Part shown: piece after piece, positions 6,107 to 12,852 of the stretch
Position numbering within the stretch: position 1 is the stretch's first letter
How the letters are laid out: every line of letters begins with the position of its first letter
Origin: CALJUZ01 sp003387805
GTDB lineage: Bacteria; Bacillota; Limnochordia; Limnochordales; ZCTH02-B6
Reading direction: 5' to 3'
Assembly: GCA_937975235.1 (NCBI GenBank)
Contig: CALJUZ010000146.1
Span: forward strand, 1 to 14,339
DNA: 14,339 bases
Position numbers and translations under genes: made by a program
The notes under the pieces: generated by a model
The model's database searches: none
What the model saw: only the letters and a program-made list of their open reading frames with translations
What the model was told of the DNA's origin: nothing

Positions 6107-7492
6107 TTACTCGCCGCTCGGATCCGTGACCACCACGGGCAACTCCACCCGGCCGCGCACCGCCGCGGCCTTGGCCACGATGCCGACGAAGAACAGCTGC
6201 CCCGCCAGCAGCAGCGCCAGGCCCGCCGCCTGCAGCAGCAACGCGGGGGCCGCCGCTCCGGCCAAGTTCGCGCCGGCGCCGAAGCTGCTTCGGGCCAAAA
6301 CCTGCAGCGTCCCGCCGGCCCACAGCCCGGCGGTCATCAGCCCCGCGCCCCAGCAGGACAGCTTCACGTGCCGTCCCGCCACCTTCAGGTCATACAGCAG
6401 CTCATCGGGACGGTCTTTCGGCTGCCGCAGCATGGGCAGCAGCTCGTACAGACCCGCGAACATCAGCAGCGTCGCGCCCAGCAGCGCCGTCAAGTGCGGG
6501 GCGACGCTCCACTGCGTCCCCTGGATGTACGGCTGGAAGAGGGACAAGGGCTGCAGCGCGGCCAACACGCCCGTTACGGCCAACAGCCACGTGCCGAAGC
6601 GCAGCGCCCGGCCCGAAGGCGTCGCGTACACCGCGCCGGCCTGCGGGCCTTCGCCTACGGTCCGCGTGACGTTGATGAACAGGGCCAGCGTGGCCACCAC
6701 GGTCAGCGCGCCCGCGCCGACGGACGTGGCCTGCACCCACTCGGGGACCGCCGCGCCCCACAGCCGCTGCACGCCTGTCGCGGCGTGCAGCGCCAGGCCC
6801 CAAAGACCGACGTTGGCCAGCTGGCGGCTGTACAGCGGCCGGCCGCTGGCCGCCGCGGCCGCGTACAGCGCGGCGCCGGCGCCCAGGGGCACCGCCCACA
6901 GCCACACGACGCTCTGGGCGTACATTCCCTGGAACAACGCCGCCAGCGGATTGACGCCGAAGCCGCCGGGCAGCCACAGGCCGTTGCCCGCGAAGTACAC
7001 GGCGCCGCCCCACGCCAGGGCGGCCAGGAAATACGAGGTGCTGGCGAACATGGGCTCGGGCACCCGGTTGACGGTGCGGGCCACGTTGAACAGCAGCAGA
7101 AGCAGGCCGGCCAGCCACAGCAGCTGCAGCGGCCAGATGTAGCCGCGGAAAGGCCCGGCCGAACCCATGCCCATCATCAGGGCGCCGAGCCCGCCGGCGT
7201 TGGCGATGTTCCAGATCCAGACGCTGAACTGTCCCAAAGACTCGTTGTGCAAGGGGACGCCGTGGGTGCGCTGGATGATGAACAGCCCCAAAGCCGTGCC
7301 GCCCATGGCGATCCAGCCGAAGAGGAATGCGTTCAGGAAAACAGGCTGCAAATCGGCGACCGGAGCGGGGACGATGCCGGCGGCCGCCAGCACCGCCGCG
7401 AGCCCGGACCCGGCGGCGACGAACAGCCAAGCGATGCCGGAATACAGAGCCAGCTTCGCCGTCCGGCCGGCTTGATCACGAATCAGCATCAC
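6107..7492 (-). CDS. CcoN/cbb3-oxidase subunit I-like membrane protein lacking the heme/copper histidines
   Basis: This 461-residue protein is almost entirely hydrophobic, with about 12-14 membrane segments. It aligns by eye with cbb3-type cytochrome oxidase subunit I and NorB. Matching landmarks are LQPVFLNAFLFGW (48-60, helix II), PEPMFASTSYFLAAL (146-159), RPLYSRQLANVGLWGL (218-233), TGVQRLWGAAVPEWVQ (239-254) against CcoN G-P-H-H-L-H-Y-T-A-L-P-D-W-A-Q, and TQWSVAPHLTALLG (326-339). At the ligand sites the residues are Phe52 (low-spin heme His in CcoN), Leu198 (CuB His), Gln242 and Arg243 (the CuB His-His pair), and Pro332/Leu334 around a single His333 (the HxH heme pair). Only five histidines exist in the protein. 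It therefore probably does not reduce oxygen or NO in the usual way. The start is GTG at 7490-7492 or ATG at 7487-7489; AGGGGG lies just upstream of both. It is a single gene, ending at the shared terminator. Homology confidence is fair; function is unknown. Confidence 0.75.
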   Translation of the reverse strand: MMLIRDQAGRTAKLALYSGIAWLFVAAGSGLAAVLAAAGIVPAPVADLQPVFLNAFLFGWIAMGGTALGLFIIQRTHGVPLHNESLGQFSVWIWNIANAGGLGALMMGMGSAGPFRGYIWPLQLLWLAGLLLLLFNVARTVNRVPEPMFASTSYFLAALAWGGAVYFAGNGLWLPGGFGVNPLAALFQGMYAQSVVWLWAVPLGAGAALYAAAAASGRPLYSRQLANVGLWGLALHAATGVQRLWGAAVPEWVQATSVGAGALTVVATLALFINVTRTVGEGPQAGAVYATPSGRALRFGTWLLAVTGVLAALQPLSLFQPYIQGTQWSVAPHLTALLGATLLMFAGLYELLPMLRQPKDRPDELLYDLKVAGRHVKLSCWGAGLMTAGLWAGGTLQVLARSSFGAGANLAGAAAPALLLQAAGLALLLAGQLFFVGIVAKAAAVRGRVELPVVVTDPSGE

Positions 7493-7593
7493 GAAAGCCC
7501 CCTGCCTTCAGGGTCGTACTCATACCCGTTTCGTATTCTGGTCGGCCGGTCGGAAATCCTGCCGGGGGAACGCGCTGCCGGGCGCCAACGAAA

Positions 7594-7620
7594 CGGGCGG
7601 CGCATTCGCTGCGCCGCCCG
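7594..7620 (-). terminator. intrinsic terminator-like hairpin after livJ
   Basis: CGGGCGGCGCA (7594-7604) is perfectly complementary to TGCGCCGCCCG (7610-7620), with a 5-nt loop. Read on the minus strand it lies about 90 nt past the livJ stop and is followed by UUUCGUU, a weak U-tract. It separates livJ from the membrane-protein gene starting at 7492. Confidence 0.6.
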
Positions 7621-7710
7621 CCCGCTGCATAGAATCCGTCCGGCGCCCCGCCGGCGGCGGTTTCCGCACCGCCGGCGAGCCGCCTGCGCCAAGGCCGTCG
7701 AGCCGCGGCC

Positions 7711-8955
7711 TCAGAACCCTTCGAACTCGCCCACGACCTGATGGTCGACCACCTTGATCTCGCCGCCCTCCACCGTCCAGATGCCGATGGTGGCCACGGC
7801 GATGTCGCCGTTCTCGTCGAAGATGACCGGGCTGGACGCGCCGACGTACTGGATGTCGGCGCCCTGGCGAATGAGCTCGACGGCCTTGGCCCACTCGCCC
7901 GGCAGGATGATCTCGCCCGGCGGGTTGGTCACCTGGCGGATGGCGTCGCGGATGGCCGGGCCCGTCGCCTCGCCCGCCTTCTCGATGGCCAGGGCGATGA
8001 CGAACGCGGCGTCGTACGTCTCGTACATGAACGCCGTGGCTGGCTGCGTGCCGTGGATGGCCTCATAGGCCGTGCGGAACCGCTCGGTGGCCTCGGTTTC
8101 GGCCGAGTACGGTCCCGTGCCCCAGGCGCCCTCCAGGGCTTCGCCGAGGGCCTCCACCACTTCCGGCGCCTGCATGCCTTCGGTGAACATGAACTTGTCG
8201 AAGTAGCCGCCTTCCAGCGACTGGCGCAGGATGGTGATGCCGCTCTCCGGATACGAGATCAGCACCAGCGCCTCGGGATTGCCCACGGCGGCCCGGTCCA
8301 GCTCGCCGCGGTAGGAGACCTGCTCCTGGTCAAACGGAACCCGGGCCGTCACGGTGCCGCCTTCGGCCACGAAGCTCGTCTCGAAGTTCTGGGCCAGGCC
8401 CAGGCCGTAGGAGTTGTTCACGTGCATCACCGCGACGCGGCTGTAGCCCAGGCGCTTGGCCAGCTGGCCCAGCACCAGGCCCTGCATGGTGTCCGACGCC
8501 ACGGTGCGGAAGATGAAGTCGTCGTCATTGAGCGTGGTGATTTCCGGCGACGTGGACGCCATCGAAATCTGCACGACCCGGCTAGGGATGGTTACGCTGG
8601 TCGCGACGGGGATCGTCACGCCCGACGACGCCGCGCCGATGATCGCCGGCACCCGGTCCACGTTGACCAGCCGCTGGGCCGCGGCCACGCCCTGCACCGG
8701 GTTCGTCTGGCTGTCGGCCAGCACCAGCTCCAGGGTGCGCCCGCCCAGCACGCCGCCTTGCGCGTTGATTTGGCTGATGGCCAGCATGGCCGAGTCATAG
8801 AACGGCTTCCCGAACGCGCCCAGGTCGCCCGTCATGGGGAACAGGGCCCCGATGCGGACCGGCTGCGCGAGCCCGGGGACGGCGCCCGCCGCCAGCAGCA
8901 GGAGCGCCACGGAGAGCACGACCATCATCCGACGCAACTTCCGAGTAGACGTCAC
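7711..8955 (-). CDS. livJ: branched-chain amino acid/amide ABC transporter substrate-binding protein
   Basis: This 414-residue secreted protein of the type I periplasmic-binding fold (Peripla_BP_6, LivJ/AmiC group) delivers ligand to the LivHMGF transporter encoded divergently. The N-terminus has a basic stretch TSTRKLRR, a hydrophobic core of about 18 residues and a likely signal-peptidase-I site after PGLA. The mature protein opens with PVRIGALFPMTGDLGAFG, the family hallmark. It then shows INAQGGVLGGRTLELVLAD, IIGAASSGVTIPVA, FIFRTVASDTMQG and, near the end, YVGASSPVIFDENGD. GTG at 8953-8955 was chosen because AGGAGGGGG sits about 6 nt upstream. The frame is open to 8997, but that extension overlaps the ribosome binding site and would put residues before the signal peptide. 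No lipobox cysteine is present. The ligand could be Leu/Ile/Val, another amino acid or an amide; the sequence does not settle this. Confidence 0.9.
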   Translation of the reverse strand: MTSTRKLRRMMVVLSVALLLLAAGAVPGLAQPVRIGALFPMTGDLGAFGKPFYDSAMLAISQINAQGGVLGGRTLELVLADSQTNPVQGVAAAQRLVNVDRVPAIIGAASSGVTIPVATSVTIPSRVVQISMASTSPEITTLNDDDFIFRTVASDTMQGLVLGQLAKRLGYSRVAVMHVNNSYGLGLAQNFETSFVAEGGTVTARVPFDQEQVSYRGELDRAAVGNPEALVLISYPESGITILRQSLEGGYFDKFMFTEGMQAPEVVEALGEALEGAWGTGPYSAETEATERFRTAYEAIHGTQPATAFMYETYDAAFVIALAIEKAGEATGPAIRDAIRQVTNPPGEIILPGEWAKAVELIRQGADIQYVGASSPVIFDENGDIAVATIGIWTVEGGEIKVVDHQVVGEFEGF

Positions 8956-9122
8956 AAACTTCCCCCTCCTGTCCCTGTATCGTGGTCTGAAGCACATTCG
9001 GCGGATAATTTCTGATTCCTTCCTCTTAACATGTTTTTAGTGGCAAAACCCGTAAATCGAAGAAATTGGGAGGAGTCAGATGGCTCTTGGCGAAAGCGTG
9101 AAGAACCGCGGGGAGGAATGGA
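8956..9122. promoter_or_regulatory. divergent livJ/livG control region
   Basis: This is the most AT-rich stretch of the window, especially 9001-9065. It separates two outward-facing halves of the same transporter, so it must hold promoters in both directions. A perfect 8-bp palindrome AACATGTT lies at 9028-9035 and a GATAAT hexamer at 9004-9009. I could not assign a -35/-10 pair with good spacing on either strand. Ribosome binding sites occur at both borders: AGGAGGGGG for livJ and GGGAGG (9111-9116) for livG. An additional GGGAGGAG at 9068-9075 sits in front of an ATG at 9080. Confidence 0.5.
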
Positions 9123-9917
<795 letters not shown>

Positions 9918-9969
9918 ACGCGGCGATCACCGGGCAATTCAACGGAGAAGCGACGGAGGCGTGCATACG

Positions 9970-10710
9970 ATGGAGCAGGCGGTGCAGCTGAAGCCCGAGG
10001 CGGCTTCGGCGTTGCTGTCGGTGGAAAACGTGCGGGCCGGCTACGGCGAGATGGACATTCTGCACGGCGTCCATCTCCACGTCCGCGAAAACGAGATCGT
10101 GTGCGTCATCGGTCCCAACGGCGCGGGCAAATCCACCCTCATGAAATCCATATTCGGCCTGGTGAACATTCGTGAGGGGCGCATCGTTTTCCGCGGCGAG
10201 GACATCACGGCCCTGCCGCCGGTGCAGATCGTCCGCCGGGGCATGTGCTACGTGCCGCAGACGGCCAACGTATTCCCGTCCCTGACGGTGGAGGAAAACC
10301 TGGAGATGGGCGCCTTCATCCGGGACCGCGGCGTGCGTGAAAAAATGGAGGAGATGTTCGAGCTCTTCCCCATCCTCAAGGAGCGGCGCCGGCAGAAGGC
10401 GGGCACTATGAGCGGCGGCCAGCAGCAGATGGTGGCCATGGCCCGGGCGCTGATGCTGGATCCGGCGCTGCTGCTGCTGGACGAGCCCACCGCCGGCCTC
10501 TCGCCCAAGTTCGCCGAGATGGTGCTGGAGAAAGTGACCGAGATCAACCGGCGCGGCGTCAGCATTCTCATGATCGAGCAAAACGCCCGGGCGGGGCTGG
10601 AAATTTCCCACCGGGGCTACGTGCTGACCACGGGGCGCAACCGGCTGGACGACACCGGCCGGGCGCTCCTGGAAAACGAAGAAGTGGGCCGGCTGTTTCT
10701 GGGAGGTTGA
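9970..10710 (+). CDS. livF: branched-chain amino acid ABC transporter ATP-binding protein
   Basis: This 246-residue second ATPase of the Liv importer pairs with LivG. Motifs are Walker A GPNGAGKST (48-56), Q-loop YVPQTANVFPSLTVEENLEMG (Gln97), signature MSGGQQQMVAMARAL (147-161), Walker B LLLLDEPTAGLSP (167-179) and IEQN (202-205). Gln in place of the H-loop His is characteristic of LivF proteins. The ATG at 9970 was chosen because GGAGG ends 10 nt upstream; the in-frame GTG at 9961 is only 1 nt from that site, too close to be used efficiently. The 12 residues before LSVENVRAGYGEM are a short extension. It lies 52 nt after livG and 7 nt before livH. Confidence 0.93.
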   Translation: MEQAVQLKPEAASALLSVENVRAGYGEMDILHGVHLHVRENEIVCVIGPNGAGKSTLMKSIFGLVNIREGRIVFRGEDITALPPVQIVRRGMCYVPQTANVFPSLTVEENLEMGAFIRDRGVREKMEEMFELFPILKERRRQKAGTMSGGQQQMVAMARALMLDPALLLLDEPTAGLSPKFAEMVLEKVTEINRRGVSILMIEQNARAGLEISHRGYVLTTGRNRLDDTGRALLENEEVGRLFLGG

Positions 10711-10717
10711 GCGCGCG

Positions 10718-11575
10718 TTGGTCAAGCAGCTCATCGTGTACGGACTCATCTACGGCGGCATCATTTCCCTGGGCGCCATCGGTCTGACGCTGATTTTCCG
10801 CATTTTGCGCTTCGGGCACTTCGCCCACGGGGACATGATGACCCTGGGCGCCTACCTGGCGCTGTTTTTCAAGGCCACCGCCGGCTGGCCCATGTGGGCC
10901 GCCGCGCTGGCTTCCCTCGTCATCACGCCGATGGCGGCGGTGCTCATCGACCGCCTGCTGTACAAGCCGCTGCGGCGCACCACGCCCGCCATTCTGCTCA
11001 TCGCCTCGGTGGGCATGGCGCTGTTTTTGCGGCATTTGGTGCAGTTCATCTGGGGCGCGCAGGTGCAGGTGTACAATCCGGGCATCGAGCGGCCGCTGCT
11101 CATCTGGGGCGTGCGCATCCGGCCGTCGCAGATTTGGATCATCGTCATGGCCGTCGTGCTGGTGTTCCTGGTCTGGGTGTTTTTGCAGAAGACCAAGTTC
11201 GGCAAAGCCATGCGGGCCATGGCCGACAACATGGATCTCGCGGCCGTGTCGGGCATCGACACCGAGCGCATGATCACGTGGACGTGGGTGCTGGGGGCGG
11301 TGCTGGCCGCGGCCGCGGGCATCATGCTGGGCATCGACACGCAGCTGCGGCCCGTCATGGGCTGGATTATGCTTCTGCCGCTGTTCGCCGCGACCATCTT
11401 GGGCGGCGTCGGCAACCCGTACGGCGCCATCGCCGGGGGCATGATCATCGGCATGTCGCAGGAGCTGTCGACGATGTACATCAACACCGCGTACAAGCCC
11501 GCGGTGGCGTTCGTGCTGATGGTGCTGCTGCTTCTGCTGCGGCCGCAGGGTTTGTTCGGCGCGAAGGGCGCGTAG
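10718..11575 (+). CDS. livH: branched-chain amino acid ABC transporter permease
   Basis: This 285-residue permease has about eight hydrophobic segments. The N-terminal QLIVYGLIYGGIISLGAIGLTLIF pattern (shown in part) is typical of LivH. The cytoplasmic coupling loop KFGKAMRAMADNMDLAAVSGID (about 163-184) contacts the ATPase, and ILGGVGNPYGAIAGG (about 228-242) and the C-terminal LRPQGLFG are family hallmarks. The start is TTG at 10718, 11 nt after GGGAGG; an in-frame GTG at 10736 would cut into the first helix. It is 7 nt downstream of livF and clearly in the same operon. Its stop codon overlaps a 16-bp tandem repeat tract that separates it from livM. Confidence 0.92.
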   Translation: MVKQLIVYGLIYGGIISLGAIGLTLIFRILRFGHFAHGDMMTLGAYLALFFKATAGWPMWAAALASLVITPMAAVLIDRLLYKPLRRTTPAILLIASVGMALFLRHLVQFIWGAQVQVYNPGIERPLLIWGVRIRPSQIWIIVMAVVLVFLVWVFLQKTKFGKAMRAMADNMDLAAVSGIDTERMITWTWVLGAVLAAAAGIMLGIDTQLRPVMGWIMLLPLFAATILGGVGNPYGAIAGGMIIGMSQELSTMYINTAYKPAVAFVLMVLLLLLRPQGLFGAKGA

Positions 11576-11637
11576 CCCGAGGCGGCCCGAACCTGAGGCT
11601 GCCCGGGCTTGAGGCTGCCCGAGCCTGAGGCTGCCCG
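11574..11637 (+). repeat. four-copy 16-bp tandem repeat in the livH-livM gap
   Basis: Four consecutive 16-bp units run from the livH stop codon: AGCCCGAGGCGGCCCG, AACCTGAGGCTGCCCG, GGCTTGAGGCTGCCCG and AGCCTGAGGCTGCCCG. The last eleven bases, GAGGCTGCCCG, are identical in units 2-4. The consensus contains AGCCT-G-AGGCT, a near-palindrome, so each unit could bind a dimeric protein or fold tightly. The rest of the 170-nt livH-livM gap is GC-rich, with a small CTGCA/TGCAG hairpin near 11640-11660. Confidence 0.85.
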
Positions 11638-11745
11638 CCGCTGCACGGGCGATGCAGCCGGGCGTCGCCGACGCGGCGCGGTGCGGCCGCCGGCGCGCCG
11701 GGCGGGGCGCGGCGGTTCATTCACCAGCCGGCAGGAGGGATCGAG

Positions 11746-12720
11746 TTGGACTGGAGCGGACTGGCCAACTACGGACTGTTCTTCATCATATACGTAGGGA
11801 TTTACGCCGTGCTGGCCCTGGGGCTCAACATCCAGTGGGGATACACGGGCCTTTTCAACATCGGCATCAGCGGCTTTTTCATGGTGGGGGCGTACACGTC
11901 CACCATCTTGACCAAGCCCGAGTCGTTCGGCCATCTGGGCGGGTTCGGCCAGCCCTTTGTCGTGGGCTTGCTGGCCGCGGGCGCGCTGTCGGCGCTCATC
12001 GCCCTGCTCATCGGCATTCCGACGCTGCGGCTGCGCGACGACTACCTGGCCATCGCCACCATCGGCATCGCCGAGACGCTGCGGCTGGTGGTCATGAACG
12101 AGCAGTGGCTCACCGCGGGCGTGTGGGGCATCGCCGGCATCCCGCAGCCGCTGCGGCACATGTTTCCCGACAACTACAACCTGTTCTTCGCCGGCCTGGT
12201 GATCGTCATGGTGGCGCTGGTGTACTTCGCCATCGAGCGGGGCATCCGCTCGCCGTGGGGCCGGGTGCTGAAAGCCATCCGGGAGGACGAGGGCGTGGCC
12301 CAGGCGGTGGGCAAGGACGTATTCTTGTTCAAGCTGCAGGCGCTGGTGGTCGGCGCGTTCATCATGGGCATGGCCGGCAGCCTGTTCGCCCACTTTACCG
12401 CCTACATCAGCCCCGAGGCCTTCGAGCCCATGAACGGCACGTTCCTCGTGTGGGCCATGCTCATCGTCGGCGGCAGCGGCAATTCCCGGGGCGCGATTTT
12501 GGGCGCGCTGATCATTTGGGCCATCTGGTCCGGCACGGACATCGTGGCCGCCCAGCTGCCCGCGACCCTCGGGCCCCGGGTGCACGCGCTGCGGGTGATG
12601 CTCATCGGCCTGCTGCTGATGGTGACGCTGGTGCTGCGGCCCCAGGGCATTCTGGGCGAGGAGCGGCACGTCTCCCGCATGCTGCAGCGGCGGGGACTGG
12701 ACAAGGCCGTGGACGCGTAA
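11746..12720 (+). CDS. livM: branched-chain amino acid ABC transporter permease
   Basis: This 324-residue permease partner of LivH has about eight to ten hydrophobic segments. LivM hallmarks are LALGLNIQWGYTGLFNIG (about 24-41), TLRLRDDYLAIATIGIAETLR (about 91-111), the coupling loop GRVLKAIREDEGVAQAVGKD (about 172-191), LIVGGSGNSRGAILGALI and C-terminal LRPQGILGEERH. TTG at 11746 is the start because AGGAGGG ends 6 nt upstream. It is separated from livH by 170 nt holding a tandem repeat, so its translation is not coupled to livH. The last ten codons (RRGLDKAVDA) are the first copy of a 42-bp repeat that continues past the TAA stop. Confidence 0.92.
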   Translation: MDWSGLANYGLFFIIYVGIYAVLALGLNIQWGYTGLFNIGISGFFMVGAYTSTILTKPESFGHLGGFGQPFVVGLLAAGALSALIALLIGIPTLRLRDDYLAIATIGIAETLRLVVMNEQWLTAGVWGIAGIPQPLRHMFPDNYNLFFAGLVIVMVALVYFAIERGIRSPWGRVLKAIREDEGVAQAVGKDVFLFKLQALVVGAFIMGMAGSLFAHFTAYISPEAFEPMNGTFLVWAMLIVGGSGNSRGAILGALIIWAIWSGTDIVAAQLPATLGPRVHALRVMLIGLLLMVTLVLRPQGILGEERHVSRMLQRRGLDKAVDA

Positions 12721-12812
12721 GGCGGGGCGCGGCGTGGACTGGACGAAGCTGCAGGCGCGCAACGAAGGGCGCGGCGTTGGCTCGGCAAAGCCGCATGCGC
12801 GCAGCGTGGGGC
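12687..12812 (+). repeat. three-copy 42-bp (14-codon) degenerate tandem repeat spanning the livM stop
   Basis: Copies start at 12687, 12729 and 12771, exactly 42 nt apart, each beginning GCGGCG and ending GGGC. By hand count copies 1 and 2 share 31 of 42 bases and copies 2 and 3 share 32 of 42. The period is a multiple of three. In the livM frame the copies read RRGLDKAVDA-stop-GGA, RRGLDEAAGAQRRA and RRWLGKAACAQRGA. The TAA of livM aligns with CAA and CAG in copies 2 and 3. A partial fourth start (GCGGCC at 12813) runs into the palindrome at 12808-12831. Confidence 0.8.
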
Positions 12813-12831
12813 GCGGCCCGGGCCGCGCCCC
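12808..12831. terminator. 24-bp perfect GC palindrome between convergent genes (terminator-like)
   Basis: The arm GGGGCGCGGCCC (12808-12819) is followed immediately by its exact reverse complement (12820-12831). It lies between the 3' ends of livM (12720) and the hydrolase gene (12853, opposite strand), where a bidirectional terminator is expected. No U-tract follows on either strand, so it may act as a transcript-stabilising hairpin or Rho-linked end instead. Confidence 0.5.
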
Positions 12832-12852
12832 CGACGCGGACGGCCTTTCCGT

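Noticed and set aside
6107..7492. Assignment of the 461-residue membrane protein to NrfD/PsrC
   Set aside because: Length and helix number exceed that family, and the RPLYS, PEWVQ and QWSV landmarks fit the CcoN/NorB framework better.
10852..12762. A 636-codon minus-strand open frame opposite livH and livM
   Set aside because: Both plus-strand permeases are recognisable over their full length. The antisense frame has no domain and no initiation signal.
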